Assembly (NCBI RefSeq): GCF_028372415.1
Contig: NC_092872.1
Location: forward strand, 552,808,705-552,872,704
Source of the DNA: Notamacropus eugenii
Lineage: Eukaryota; Chordata; Mammalia; Diprotodontia; Macropodidae
DNA: 64,000 bases
Direction of reading: 5' to 3'
Below, in pieces: positions 33,031 through 43,232 of the stretch. Under the pieces are notes generated by a model. That model saw nothing but the letters and a program-made list of their open reading frames with translations, did not search any database and had not been told where the DNA came from. Position numbers and translations under genes: made by a program. Within the stretch, counting starts at the first letter, position 1. Each line of letters opens with the position of its first letter.

Positions 33031-33252
33031 TGTTATAAATACATGTGTCCATATAGCTCATCTCCTTGAAGAGTCTTTGAAAATTGAAAGCCAAGTTTAA
33101 ACTCCTTTCACTTCATTCAAAGCTTTCTACAATTTGTTTTCATCCTAACTTTTCATCCTCATTTCACACTACTGCACATGCATAGTCTACATTCAAGATT
33201 ACTATGGATAGTCTCTATTTTCCAAATGAATTATTTGATTTTCTTATCCCAT

Positions 33253-33968
33253 TGTTGCAGTAAGCACATACAACATATACAGAGGGGCCTGCTATCATAG
33301 GTTCGTAGGTCAGCATTCATAAAAGAAAGTAACTTTCAAGGGATTAGCAATCACTTCAATCAAACACATGTATCATTCTTTTAACCAAGTACATATATCA
33401 TTCAGTTAGTTCAGGGAGCACCCTGAATTTCAAAGAAAATACAGAGAAATCAAAAGATCAACAGCCATGGCTTCATCTGCCTGAATTCAACAGACAATTG
33501 GATCCCAACTTTCTGACCATAGTTACCAGAGAGGGAAGCACGACATCTGGGTTCTCAAAGCCAGGGGCTCATTAGTGGCTTACCAGAGAACTTATCTGTC
33601 ACTCAAACCTTCTTACCAAAAACTAAACCCCAAAATAAAACCTCACCCTCAGAATATTTATACCTTTCTTAGAGCCAGAGGGCATCCCAACCCTTGAGAA
33701 CCAGTGCCTCATTAACAAAAGCTGTGGGTGTTCCTACAAATCTTCCCTAATCAGACTCCCCTTAATGGGCAGGCCCATTAATGAGTGGGGAAGACCTTTA
33801 ATCACATTAACAACACAAATACATATACTGTTTCTAGTAAAAAAACAAAGAAACTCTTGTTGCTGTATTTTACTCCTAATAAAGACTCTTGATTGATAAA
33901 GGCAAGATTCAATCAGACACTTAATTATACTAAAACAAAAACAGCAAAACATCCTATTTTGATTGCCA
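33253..33968. mobile_element. Solo LTR of an endogenous retrovirus (inside L2)
   Basis: Starts TGTTGCAGTAAGCACATA and ends GATTGCCA, giving the TG...CA ends usual for LTRs. It is flanked by TTATCCCAT (33244-33252) and TTATGCCCAT (33969-33978), an imperfect target-site duplication that is longer than expected. Internal landmarks: GGGAAGCACGACATCTGGGT, CCAGAGGGCATCCCAACCC, an AATAAA at 33878-33883. It contains no gag, pol or env sequence. Orientation is uncertain because the AATAAA supports plus while a TATAAATA on the minus strand near 33651-33658 supports minus. Confidence 0.65.
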
Positions 33969-34187
33969 TTATGCCCATGTATACTCATATTCTTCCTAAT
34001 AATATCTTTCATTATCTTTAGCTGTTAGGTTCCTTATCCTTTAAAGCCCCACACAAATGCTACTTTCGGAGTCTCTCCTTCTATCTCCAATTACAATATT
34101 ATCCCCTTTACACATATCACTTTATTTTAGGCCACCCTAATGTCACTATCATTATTATTGTGAAAAATAACTTTCTGTGTATGTATT

Positions 34188-34504
34188 GTGTGTGTTCATC
34201 CTTCATTGCTGAAAAAGACCATGCCATCAGAGAAATGATGACATGACTTTCACTTGAGTTTGTTTTGAGTGAGGGAGGACTGTGCAAGGTCACCAACCTC
34301 ACTTCTCCTCCAGAGTCATCTGAATCTAGTGACCAGATATTCATCAGGATGACTGGAGATGACCTAGGATGAGGCAATTGGGGTTAAGTGACTTGCCCAA
34401 GGTCACACAGCTAGTGAGTGTCAAGTGTCTGAGGTGAGATTTGAACTCAGGTCCTCCTGACTCTTGCACTGGTGCTCTATCCACTGCACCACCTAGTTGC
34501 CCCT
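34188..34504 (-). mobile_element. MAR1-like SINE with tRNA-type head, antisense, 12-bp target duplication
   Basis: On the minus strand: head with CAACTAGGTGGTGCAGTGGA and GAGTTCAAATCTCACCTCAG, then CTGTGTGACCTTGGGCAAGT, then CATCTCCAGTCATCCTGATG and an end with GGATGAACACACACAATAC. The 12-mer TGTGTATGTATT is present at 34176-34187 and 34505-34516. It splits the surrounding L2. Full length and comparatively young. Confidence 0.9.
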
Positions 34505-34669
34505 TGTGTATGTATTATGTTGTTCAAGAAGACTATGAGCTTAGTAAAGGCAGAGATCATGTCTTACTTAAACTGTCTCTCTCCTGGTAGCAAACAAAAC
34601 GACTGTTCAAAGAACCCATAAATATTGGTAAACACAGAAAAGTCATCATTCATTTTGTTCTGGTTCTAT

Positions 34670-34965
34670 CCAGCTCCTTGTTAAGGAGATCACTGTGTGC
34701 CAGGCACTGTGCTAAGCACCGAGGATGAAAAGAAAGGAAAAATCAAATGCATAGACCACAACATAGCCCTTGTCCTCAAAGGACTCACATTTTAAGAAGG
34801 GAGAAAACATGAACAGTTATGTACACAGAAGACCTATAGAGAGTAAATGGAAAATAATCTCAGAGGAAAAGTATTAGGATATTATTGTCCCTATAATGCT
34901 TAGTAGGAACTAAGTAAAGATGTGTCAATTGACCATAGAGAGTGGAAAAGGAGGAAGTCAGAAGA
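34670..34965 (-). mobile_element. L2-like 3' region, antisense
   Basis: GTGTGCCAGGCACTGTGCTA, CCTTGTCCTCAAAGGACTCA, then AAGAAGGGAGAAAACATGAA and GGAAAATAATCTCAGAGGAA match the layout at 23915-24060. Confidence 0.65.
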
Positions 34966-35225
34966 AGCTGTTTCTTTGTTCTAAATCATTTGGTCTTAAC
35001 TATTATCACGTTTTGCAAGGAGAATAGAGACTAATGAAGAATTGTCTCAAAAAACTGAGTTGTTGAATGAGCAAATTGCAATATTTTCTAGAGACCTGCT
35101 GAAACTCTGCCTCAAAAATTAAGGCATCAATATCCTAAATTTGTACAGAGCTTTGTAGTTTAAAACATGCTTTCACACCTATTTTCTTAATTGATCCTCA
35201 GAGATCTTGTGAAATAAAGTATTAT

Positions 35226-35313
35226 TTTTAATTTAATTTTATTTTTGTTACATTTTAAGTTCTGAACTATCTCACTCCCTCCCCTGCACTAGAGAAGGCC
35301 ACTTTTACACACA

Positions 35314-35348
<35 letters not shown>

Positions 35349-35637
35349 TATACTATGCAAATTTTTATTTATCAGTTCTTTCACTGGTGATAGCATTTCT
35401 TCATAGGTTCTTTGTAGTTGATTATAATATTTAATAAAACTCAGAATAACCTAGTCATTCACAGTTATTCTTCAGAAAATGTTTCTGTAATTGTATCAAA
35501 TATTCTTTTAGTTTTTCTCATCTCACTCTTCATTATTTCATGCAACTCATTTCCATTCTTTTTCTAAAATCATCCTCCTCATGATTTCTTACAACACTAT
35601 GATATTTCAACAGAATAACCCACCACATAGAATGAGT
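35226..35637 (-). mobile_element. L1 3' end, antisense, with 8-bp target duplication
   Basis: Reads TTTAATTTAATTTTATTTTT (reverse of an A-rich tail), ACATTTTAAGTTCTGAACTA and CTCACTCCCTCCCCTGC, then further antisense 3' untranslated and ORF2-tail sequence. AGTATTAT occurs at 35218-35225 and 35638-35645. A CA array sits inside. Confidence 0.75.
35309..35348. repeat. (CA)n microsatellite
   Basis: About 19 CA units with one TA interruption, inside an L1 3' end. Confidence 0.95.
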
Positions 35638-35769
35638 AGTATTATCTCCATTTTGTGCTTTTAAAAAGTGAATTTCATCGAAGTTAACTGATTTGCCAAA
35701 GGTCATATACCAGCAGAAGTGTGTTTCCATTCCAGATCTCCTTGCTCCAAGTTGAGAACATTTTGCACT

Positions 35770-36205
35770 GTATGTATGACATTACCTATTATGACTTCCA
35801 AATGGGTTGTTGGGGACATCTTCATCTTTCTGGCTCTTAACTCTTAGTTGGGCCAAAAAATCTGTGTGTGATAAGTATGCCAATATTAATCACAAAAAAA
35901 GGAAAACAAAACTTAGCAGCAAGTGAGAGAGCTGATTGAATTCAAAGAAAATAAAGTATAGTATGTTTGAATTGTAACAAAAAGCACATTGTCTTGGTCC
36001 CCACCAGGTTAAGGCTTAGCAAAACTTAGACTTTAGTTGCCTTCTTTCCTCTCTGTATGCTGTTACATACTTCAAGGGAATAACCCTTTACACATCTCAG
36101 TCATCTCCCCAAACCCTTTTTATTCTAAATGTTGTAAGTTAGCAATATCCCCACAGTGTTTTCCTTGCTCCCCATGGAATATCCTCATGCAAAAATATCT
36201 GAGTA
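35770..36205. other. No recognised feature
   Basis: No assigned repeat. The open frame at 36037-36303 runs into a microsatellite and is not supported. Confidence 0.35.
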
Positions 36206-36209
36206 GGAA

Positions 36210-36322
36210 ACCCCAACTATGTATGTTTTTATGTATATATGCATGTGTATATGTATGTATGTATATATGTATGTATGTGTATATTACATATGCATATATA
36301 TAATATATGCACATGCATACAA
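36210..36322. repeat. ATGT/TATG-type microsatellite
   Basis: GTATATATGCATGTGTATAT, then ATGTATGTATGTATATATGT units and ATATGCATATATATAATATA. Partly self-complementary. Confidence 0.9.
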
Positions 36323-36324
36323 TG

Positions 36325-36725
36325 TCATTGTGAAAAAATTATTATTTATTGAAATATGAAAGATTCACCTAAAGGATAAACTAGAGTTTAACTTTCTTTA
36401 AAGAAAAGGTTAAAAGAATTATGTTTTTGTCTAACTAAATCTCCTCCATTATACAGTGATATGTTGGAAAATATTTAACAACCAGCTAACTGGAAAAAAT
36501 GCATAAATCATTTAAGTTTAAGTTGTTTTTAAAACTTTCTCTATCACATTCTGAAGTCTAGAAATAAACTGAGCCCTAATTTTTAGTGCTTGCCAATTTT
36601 CTGAAGTATAAATGCTTACACTGAAAAATTCAGAGTTGACCCTGGTTTCTAGCATACCTCTGCCATGATAGCATATTGTACCATGCTTAATGTATAATGG
36701 CATGATCTAAGGTTCCAATTTCTAC
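36325..36725. other. No recognised feature
   Basis: AT-rich; I see nothing I can name. Confidence 0.35.
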
Positions 36726-36729
36726 CATC

Positions 36730-36960
36730 ACATATTTGTGATGGGGAAGGGAATGAGGTCAGCTGAAATAAAGTGACTCCATGATGAACTTGGAATAATA
36801 CTCAACTTTAGCAGCACCCAGCTCCTTTTCCTTTGTTATATAAGATATTTGATAAACAGCGATGGAAGAGACTGATACTCCCTAATAAATCCCTCACATG
36901 CAGATGGATCTCTTGCAAAACAAAGAATATCTTTATTTCTCCCACACATGACTAAAATAT
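36730..36960 (+). mobile_element. Possible LTR fragment with TATA and polyadenylation signals
   Basis: TGATGGGGAAGGGAATGAGG near the start, a TATATAAG element at about 36837, and AATAAA at about 36883, spaced as in a retroviral U3-R region. Ends are not defined and there is no internal region. Confidence 0.3.
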
Positions 36961-37129
36961 AGATCAACAAATTGGGGGAGGGGAAAGAATCAGCTTAAAA
37001 CACATGGGCACATCTACAAAAATAACTTCTGTATATCATGAGATACTTAAAATTCAGCTATGACCATATTCATGAGGAGAAGAGAAGGAAAGATTCTCCC
37101 TCACCAGAATCACTGCACTCACAGACACA

Positions 37130-37590
37130 GAGTTCAGGAAACAACACTGAGAAGTTGAGCAGTGGTTAGAGCACTGGACCTGGAGTCAGGAAGTTGCTGC
37201 TATTAAATCATTTCAGTCATGTCTGACTCTTTGTGACCCCATTTGGGATTTTCTAGACAAAGGTACTGGAGCGGTTTGCCATTTCTTTCTCTAGCTCACT
37301 TTACAGATGAGATAATTTAAGCAAAGAGGATGAATGACTTGCCCAAGGTCCCACAACTACTGTCTGACGCAGGACCAGCACTCTATCTGCTGTGCCACCA
37401 AGTTGACCTGGACTCAGGGAGACCCAAGTTAAAATCTTGTCTTAGATATTTACGAACTGTGTGATCATGAGCAAATCCCATAACTTTTGTCTACCTCAAT
37501 TTCTTCTGATGACAATAATAACATCTACACCGTAGGACCACTGTGAGATCTAAAAGAGTAATCATATTCAATGATATCCACCCTACAAAT
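37130..37590 (+). mobile_element. MIR/THER1 SINE, split by a SINE
   Basis: Left part 37140-37192: GAAGTTGAGCAGTGGTTAGA, GCACTGGACCTGGAGTCAGG. Right part 37405-37590: GACCCAAGTTAAAATCTTGT, GAACTGTGTGATCATGAGCA, CACTGTGAGATCTAAAAGAG. The parts rejoin across 37193-37404. Confidence 0.85.
37193..37404 (-). mobile_element. SINE1_MD/WSINE-like SINE, antisense, inside MIR/THER1
   Basis: CATTTCAGTCATGTCTGACT, TTGTGACCCCATTTGGGATT, GGTACTGGAGCGGTTTGCCA, GACTTGCCCAAGGTCCCACA and CTGTGCCACCAAGTT are the antisense of the family at 18592-18845. Target duplication: GACCTGGAGTCAGGAA (37177-37192) and GACCTGGACTCAGGGA (37405-37420), 14 of 16 identical. Confidence 0.9.
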
Positions 37591-37599
37591 ATTGAAGCA

Positions 37600-37955
37600 A
37601 ACCAAAAAGAATTATGGACCTGTTGATGAAACATGGAACACTTCTTTATGAATGAATGCTGTGCCACTCTCTCCATTAAACAAATTTGACATGGGCAGAG
37701 TTATTATTATTGTTGTTGATTATTATTAATTAATTACTGTACTGTTTCACACTTATATAATATTTTCCTTCTTAATAATAATGTATGGAATCATTGACTG
37801 TATCAATAAATATAATCTACTTGAGGAAAGTGATGGGATTATAGATTGGGAGTTGGATAGGACCTTAGAGATAATCTATTGCAGCAACCCATTTATTTCA
37901 TAGATATGACCCCAAGGGAAGTGACTTTTTTCTAGGTCATTAGTGTGATATTATG
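37600..37955. other. No clear feature; short ATT-rich run near 37701-37735
   Basis: A small TTATTATTGTTGTTGATTAT run. The part at 37850-37930 (GGACCTTAGAGATAATCTAT and on) may be a decayed MIR or CR1/L3 antisense piece. Confidence 0.35.
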
Positions 37956-37959
37956 AAAT

Positions 37960-38140
37960 ATGAACCAGATTTATACGCAAGGTCTAGGTTCAAGGTTTAA
38001 CTCTGCCTCTTACTAGGTTGCTGAACTTTAGGAAGCCATAACTCGTTTGAATCTCAGTCTCCACATCTGTCAGCGTGAAAATGCTCAGCGTCTACTCTAT
38101 CTGTCTCACAGGATTGTGGTGTCATCAGTAGGTATATTAC
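37960..38140 (+). mobile_element. MIR SINE
   Basis: GGTTCAAGGTTTAACTCTGC, ACTAGGTTGCTGAACTTTAG, CTCAGTCTCCACATCTGTCA and CACAGGATTGTGGTGTCATC follow MIR order. Confidence 0.65.
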
Positions 38141-38569
38141 TTTCAACAATAGGGATCACAATTTCTTTCAGTGTTTTTGGTTCCTATACTATTCTCATGT
38201 CCTGGTTTCTCATAAATCCTCAGTAGAGAATTTTCCAACATGTTGGAAGCCATCCTCATGCTATCTTTATACCTCAGGGATATCAATACACCACTCAGGC
38301 TCTCCATCTGTTTTCTCTCATTCTTGAATGAGATAATGTATCTAAAACATTTTGTAATCATAAACTACTGTATGAAGGTAAGTTCTTATTCCTAGGGAGT
38401 AGATAACCTAGGTTCTGAAGGGAGAAAAGATGCCTCCCTAATTCAAGAGAGTTATTTGAGGGAATGAACAAGTGCATAAACAAAGGACGGAATCCCTGAG
38501 TATAATTAATCTATGTTGTCAAAAGCCCTTTAATGAGTCTCAAGTAGTAGTGCTACGTGTGGAAGAGAC

Positions 38570-38725
38570 ACTAGTCTGAGAAATCAGGAGACCTGGTCTA
38601 TAGGCCAAAATCTAACACTTACGATACTGTTTGTCTATGGGAAACATAACTTTACTGCACTGGACCTCAGCTCACTCATCTAAAGGGAAGTCAAAGGAAA
38701 TGATCTCTAAATTTCCAGTGCTAAT
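38570..38725 (+). mobile_element. MIR SINE
   Basis: AATCAGGAGACCTGGTCTAT and GACCTCAGCTCACTCATCTA mark the core, decayed. Confidence 0.6.
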
Positions 38726-38744
38726 AAGTTAATATCTATTACTT

Positions 38745-39000
38745 AGGTGGCACAGTAAATACAGTGCCGAGCTTAGTCAGGAAAACTTGACTCAGACACT
38801 ACTACCTGCGTGATCCTGACCAAGTCACTTATCTTCTGTCAGCCTCAGTTTCCTCCACAGTAAAATGTGGATAATAATAGCGCTTACATCTCAGAGTTGT
38901 TGTGAGGATCAAATGGGATAATAAATGTAAAACACTTTTCATAGTGTCTGGAACGTAAGGGCTATATAAATCTTGGCTATTACTGTTATCATTTGTGTTT
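38745..39000 (+). mobile_element. THER1-type SINE, near full length
   Basis: TTAGGTGGCACAGTAAATAC head, CGTGATCCTGACCAAGTCAC, GCCTCAGTTTCCTCCACAGT, GTTGTTGTGAGGATCAAATG and GGGCTATATAAATCTTGGCT. Full order from head to tail, matching the 3' part at window position 1-160. Confidence 0.85.
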
Positions 39001-39049
39001 ATGTTCTTTGATTTTAAAGCTGTTAATAAAAATCACCCTGAGAACTGTA

Positions 39050-39140
39050 GTACAGAAATAGGTGAAAGCTGATCTAAAATCCTGCTTTTGACACATATTA
39101 AATCTATGACCTTAGGCAAGTCATTTAAACTTGAAAGGCA
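39050..39140 (+). mobile_element. MIR fragment
   Basis: TGACCTTAGGCAAGTCATTT is the conserved MIR core; the rest is short. Confidence 0.6.
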
Positions 39141-39257
39141 CTGAAATGTCTCAGACAGTTATCCAAGATTGTAAATTACAGAGTAGTTGCTAATTCCTAT
39201 ACTCAGAGTATGTTTTCTCATTGAGTGCTCTCTTTACAAATGAAATCCTAAGTTTGA

Positions 39258-39395
39258 GAAAGAATGAGGAAGAGAAGGAGGGACAGGAGAAGGAGGAAGA
39301 GGAGGAGAAGGAAGAGGGGGAGGAAAAGGAGGAGGGGGAAGAAAAGGAGGAAGGGAAGGGGGAAGGGGAAGGGAAAGAAAAAGAAGATCAAGAAA
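39258..39395. repeat. Purine tract, GGA/GAGGAAAAG type
   Basis: All A/G on the plus strand over about 130 bp with GGAGGGGGAAGAAAAGGAGG-like units. The plus-strand Glu/Lys/Arg frames and the minus-strand Leu/Phe frame across it are artefacts of composition. Confidence 0.9.
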
Positions 39396-39463
39396 CCATT
39401 TCCTATAGACCTGTTTAAAGTAATAATAATACTAAAAACCTTCTGCCATGTGAAGAAGAGAAC

Positions 39464-39578
39464 ACACACACTCACACACATATACACACATATACACACA
39501 TATATACATATACTATATTTGTATATATGTACACGTACATACACAGTGTGTGTATATATACATATATATATGTATGTT
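39464..39578. repeat. CA/TA-rich microsatellite
   Basis: ACACACACTCACACACATAT, ATACACACATATACACACAT, then TATACATATATATATGTATG units. Confidence 0.9.
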
Positions 39579-39642
39579 TCATTAAATAAGGATCCTTGAT
39601 GGCATTAATATTATTTGATATGTTCACAGGATTTGGAATTGG

Positions 39643-39889
39643 TTGTTGTCATTCAGTTGTTTCAGTCAGATCTGACTTTGTGACTTCATTTGGAGTTTTT
39701 TTGACAAAGATACTAGAGTTGTTTGCCACTTCCTTTTCTAACTTTATGGCTGAGGAAACTGAGGCAAACTGGGCTAAGTGACTTGCCCAAGGTTAAACAA
39801 CTAGTGTCTGTGGCCAGATTTGTACTAAGGAAGATGAGTCATCCTCACTTCAGCCCCAGTATTCTATCCACTTTGCCACCTAACTGTCC
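39643..39889 (-). mobile_element. SINE1_MD/WSINE-like SINE, antisense, full length
   Basis: TTGTTGTCATTCAGTTGTTT, TGACTTTGTGACTTCATTTG, GAAACTGAGGCAAACTGGGC, GACTTGCCCAAGGTTAAACA and TTTGCCACCTAACTGTCC. ATTTGGAATTGG at 39631-39642 and ACTTGGAACTGG at 39890-39901 form a 10-of-12 target duplication. Confidence 0.85.
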
Positions 39890-39894
39890 ACTTG

Positions 39895-40025
39895 GAACTG
39901 GAAATGACTTTAAAGTTCATCTAACAGAGAGAAAGGAAATGACTTGCCTAAGGTCACATAGCTACTAAGTAGCAAAGGCAAGACTGAAATCTAGGTGTTT
40001 TGACTCTTTCCATAACATCATCCAT
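39895..40025 (-). mobile_element. MIR-like fragment, antisense
   Basis: GAAATGACTTGCCTAAGGTC, ACATAGCTACTAAGTAGCAA and TAGGTGTTTTGACTCTTTCC give the antisense MIR core. Confidence 0.6.
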
Positions 40026-40109
40026 CTTACTCGTAAGAGATGTGGAAGAGGGAGTGTTCAGTGACATCTTCCACTTTGTAAAGAACAAGGAATTCTTTTG
40101 AGTAATAAC

Positions 40110-40625
40110 TTGTCATGCTGTCAGAGATAGACTGAAGCTAAGTAAGCTTTCACAAAGCTGTCTGAGTGGGCAGAAAAGTGGTAGATTTGCTTCAGTGTGG
40201 GTAAGTGTGAGGAAATGCATCTTTGGAAAAATAACCTGAACTAGTTGTTAAAATGAGGATCTGTAAACCATGATCCATGAACCGAGAAGAGCAGTAATAA
40301 GTCATTGTTAGCCATTCCCTGAAGATATCCCAATGTGCTGATGTTAATCATAAATGGTAATCAAATCAGCCAACTTGCTGAAAGTTACATGATATCACCA
40401 GAAAATAAATAAAAATATAAAACACAATAGAGAGCCCCATGGACTTTACACACCACCATAGTGTCAATACTATGTGTAATTCTGGTGATGGCATTTTAAG
40501 AAAGCTACACTAGAGCTAGAGAAGGAGGAGATAAAAGGAAGAAAGAGGCTTCTTTACTAGAAAATAGACTAAGGAATTTTTGGTTTGAAAAGGCAGAAGC
40601 TAAGAATGGGAAATGATGCCTTGAT
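40110..40625 (+). mobile_element. CR1/L3 LINE, C-terminal coding region
   Basis: GGGCAGAAAAGTGGTAGATT, GTGAGGAAATGCATCTTTGG, then TAATAAGTCATTGTTAGCCA, TGTGTAATTCTGGTGATGGC and AGCTAGAGAAGGAGGAGATA. These correspond to the W....K....KC..MHLG and C..FW.P..K..I..LE stretches after the CR1/L3 reverse transcriptase. Frames are broken. Confidence 0.75.
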
Positions 40626-40735
40626 AGAATGGAAACTCATTAAGAAACAGGAATTGTATAATTTATGATTGTCTCACTAGAACCTAGTAGAATATCCAAT
40701 ACATAGTAAAACCACAATGAATACTTGTTTCTCTC
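40626..40735 (+). mobile_element. L2 3' end
   Basis: GGAAACTCATTAAGAAACAG, CACTAGAACCTAGTAGAATA and AATACATAGTAAAACCACAA match a decayed L2 tail. Confidence 0.5.
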
Positions 40736-40979
40736 TTTCTGTCTTTCTTACTCTTTCTTTCTGTTCACACATTCTATGATCCAACCACAATGGTCTACTT
40801 GCATTTGCTGGACACGTGACTATTTCTTGTATGTTCTCTATGGTAGTCCTCCCCCTATGCCTTACTAGGATATTGACATGACCATAGACTCTCAAAGTGT
40901 ATGCCAATGGGACATTAGCTATGAAAGTTCCCACCAGATTGGAAAGACCCTTAAAAAGAAACAAGTGATGAATTCTATA

Positions 40980-41380
40980 TCTGTTTTCTGAGGACTAATT
41001 CATCTGATCTCCAGGTTTATTATATGATAATTTTATTCAAATGAAAGAAATCACTAAGACCATTCATTACACAGTAAAAGAATGAAGATTTGTGTCCCAA
41101 CAGTGGGAGTTACCCCAACAAAACTAGGAGTCCTTAGCTGAAGGTAAACATTGTTGTATTAGGTGAAAAGATGAAGTGTACATGTTAAGTATTTTTTTTT
41201 GAACCAATTATTAGACAGGAACCAAAGACTTCTTCAAAGAAGATTGGGAGTTGTTAGCAATCAGAAGAATTCTTGTGGTGGGTAATGTGGCCTTATAGGA
41301 TGACTATTTTCCATGGTGGGGCTCTTAAAAATGTGTGGCTTCTACTCTATTGTATAGAGTATGACAATGCATGAGTGAAT
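40980..41380. other. No recognised feature
   Basis: AT-rich, no assigned repeat; a short antisense MIR-like piece (GCATTTATAAAGTGCCTACA) begins near 41388 and runs to about 41455. Confidence 0.4.
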
Positions 41381-41639
41381 AGACTAGCTAGCATTTATAA
41401 AGTGCCTACAGTATTCTATTCACTGTACTAGGTGCTGAGGTTATATATAATTATCTAATTAAGACTGTCAACTTCTCTCAAGAAAGTGGCAAGACACACG
41501 TCACTGGAAAGGTCCTGCTGTCCTGGTAGACAGGGGCTCAGTACAATATATCCATCATAATGTTTTACATCTACAACTCACACACCCATTTCCAAATTCT
41601 AAATGTAATTCTTGCTCATGAAAATATTTTTAACAAGTT

Positions 41640-41900
41640 GTTTGGATTTCAAGTTTTAAATATAGAGGATGCCTCGTCCAATCCCTATTTGAAGCATGAT
41701 TTTCCCCCTGAAAAGTCATCCAATTTCTCCTTGAAGATTCCAAAAACAAAATTCATTACTCTCCATTTCCTTCTTGGGGAGATTTAAGTTTTAGAAAGAT
41801 TTTTCATATATTGATTACAAATGTGCTTTCCTGAATCTTCTACACAATGATTCTACAGCTAGGTTCTGAGTAGTGTGAGTGACGTATCCCAAGAAGTGAT
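41640..41900 (-). mobile_element. CR1/L3-like 3' region, antisense
   Basis: GATGCCTCGTCCAATCCCTA, GTCATCCAATTTCTCCTTGA, TTCCTTCTTGGGGAGATTTA resemble the other antisense CR1/L3 3' ends. Decayed. The 75-codon plus frame at 41560-41787 is not supported. Confidence 0.4.
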
Positions 41901-41904
41901 TGCA

Positions 41905-42170
41905 TGTTTTCTAGTTTGCACTATTCAAAGGTATAATTATGTAAAATATAATCATTGATTCCAGCCCAGTGGAAATATGCAGTACAAATTCAAGTAATGT
42001 GACCATTTCATAGGATTCATTATTTACATTAACTGGGCCCTAGTTATAGCTCAAAACTCTAGGGCCAATCAGATTAAGTCTAACTTTTCTCCCACGTGCT
42101 AAAGTATTCATTGAGTGCTTGGATATCACATTGCAGCCATGTCTCCTCTTCCCAGGTATAATAATGAATG
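41905..42170. other. No recognised feature; ATGA repeat near 42165-42182
   Basis: Short GAATGAATGAATAAG run only. Confidence 0.4.
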
Positions 42171-42179
42171 AATGAATAA

Positions 42180-42420
42180 GTAAATAAGTAGCAGCTAACA
42201 CTGAAATCGTGCTTCAAGGTTTGCAAGGTACCTTACATATGCTATCTCATTTGACCCTCTTGATAATCATTTGAGGCAGGTAGTTCTATCATGCCCATTT
42301 TAAGGATGAGAAAACTGAGGTTAATAGAAATTGAGTGACATACAAAATGGCACACTTACTATATGTCTATGGAAGGAGACAAACTGAGGACTCCAGGACT
42401 CCAAGTACTCTACCCTCTCC
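42180..42420 (-). mobile_element. MIR/THER1 SINE, antisense
   Basis: GCTATCTCATTTGACCCTCT, CATGCCCATTTTAAGGATGA, GAAAACTGAGGTTAATAGAA and GACTCCAGGACTCCAAGTAC follow antisense order. Confidence 0.75.
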
Positions 42421-42424
42421 TGTC

Positions 42425-43050
42425 AAAAATGAATATTCCCAGTTCCTTAACCATCATAAATACCCTCTTCTGGGCACACTCAGTTCTTGATGTTCTTCCT
42501 AAAATACAGTTTCTCAAAGAGAACACGTGATTGTAGACATCTTATCAGTCTTCCCTAGAGGCTAAATTGTGGTCACTGACAATCAAAGGTTAGTGCGTGC
42601 TTCATTGGCTAGCCGCACTCCCCCATCCTTTCCCTAGCATTTCATCGCATTCTCAATTCTTAAAGGCTGTGTCACCAAAATTCAAGCTCTGGCAATTACT
42701 CCATTGCTAGAAAGATTTCAGATACTGACCTTTAATAGGCAATGTTGCAGTTGTTTGAATGTCAGTTCCTCTAAGCTTGGAGAAGCTTTTCACCAATGTG
42801 ACTATAGGACAATTATTATTCGTATTAGTATTGATCATAGCTACTCCTGAAAAGCATCTACCAAGTAGTAGAAGGGTTGTGATAAGCATCACTGGAAGGC
42901 ATGAATGTGATATCAAAACTGGTGATTTTGGAGGTACAAATTTAATAAGGAAGCTTAATGCCTAAAATGAAGTAAAAGATGTATCTCTCTTCTTTCTGAT
43001 CTGGAGGTAGAATTAATAAATGTCTTGACTAGGTAGGGGTTTGTCATCAT
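42425..43050. other. Repeat-poor stretch
   Basis: No repeat recognised. Short opposing open frames at 42707-42916 and 42759-42965 overlap each other on opposite strands and have no support. Confidence 0.35.
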
Positions 43051-43059
43051 TTTCCTTGC

Positions 43060-43230
43060 GAAGCCAAATGGTGAAGTAGATGAAATATTACTTTGGGAAT
43101 GAAAATGATCTAAGTTGAAATCATTGCTTGGACACTTACTAGCTGTGTGATCTTGTTACACATCAGGTATTTTTAAGCTCTGTCAATCTCAAGTTTCCTC
43201 CTTTGAAAAATGATAGTAATAATTGCTATT
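43060..43230 (+). mobile_element. MIR SINE
   Basis: CTTGGACACTTACTAGCTGT, GTGATCTTGTTACACATCAG, TCAAGTTTCCTCCTTTGAAA mark the core. Confidence 0.65.
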
Positions 43231-43232
43231 GT

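Larger units (their letters stand above)
33085..34615 (+). mobile_element. L2 LINE 3' region split by two later insertions
   Basis: Three collinear parts. Part 1, 33085-33252: AAAGCCAAGTTTAAACTCCT, TTCAAAGCTTTCTACAATTT. Part 2, about 33979-34187: CCTTATCCTTTAAAGCCCCA, ACACAAATGCTACTTTCGGA. Part 3, about 34517-34615: ATGTTGTTCAAGAAGACTAT, GCAGAGATCATGTCTTACTT. Together they run from the C-terminal coding end to the L2 tail zone. The interruptions are the LTR at 33253-33968 and the SINE at 34188-34504. Confidence 0.75.
35140..35760 (-). mobile_element. MIR SINE, antisense, split by an L1 end
   Basis: Left part 35140-35225: GCTTTGTAGTTTAAAACATG, AATTGATCCTCAGAGATCTT. Right part 35638-35760: TATTATCTCCATTTTGTGCT, TTAACTGATTTGCCAAAGGT, CCATTCCAGATCTCCTTGCT. 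The two rejoin across the L1 fragment at 35226-35637. Confidence 0.75.

Noticed and set aside
33253-33968. Complete endogenous retrovirus
   Set aside because: Only LTR-like sequence is present; I see no gag, pol or env stretch on either side, so it is at most a solo LTR.
36837-36890. TATA box plus AATAAA as a host gene promoter
   Set aside because: The tight spacing of TATATAAG and AATAAA fits a retroviral LTR better than a gene promoter, and no coding sequence follows.
39264-39599. 111-codon Arg/Lys-rich open frame
   Set aside because: Translation of a purine tract followed by a CA/TA microsatellite.
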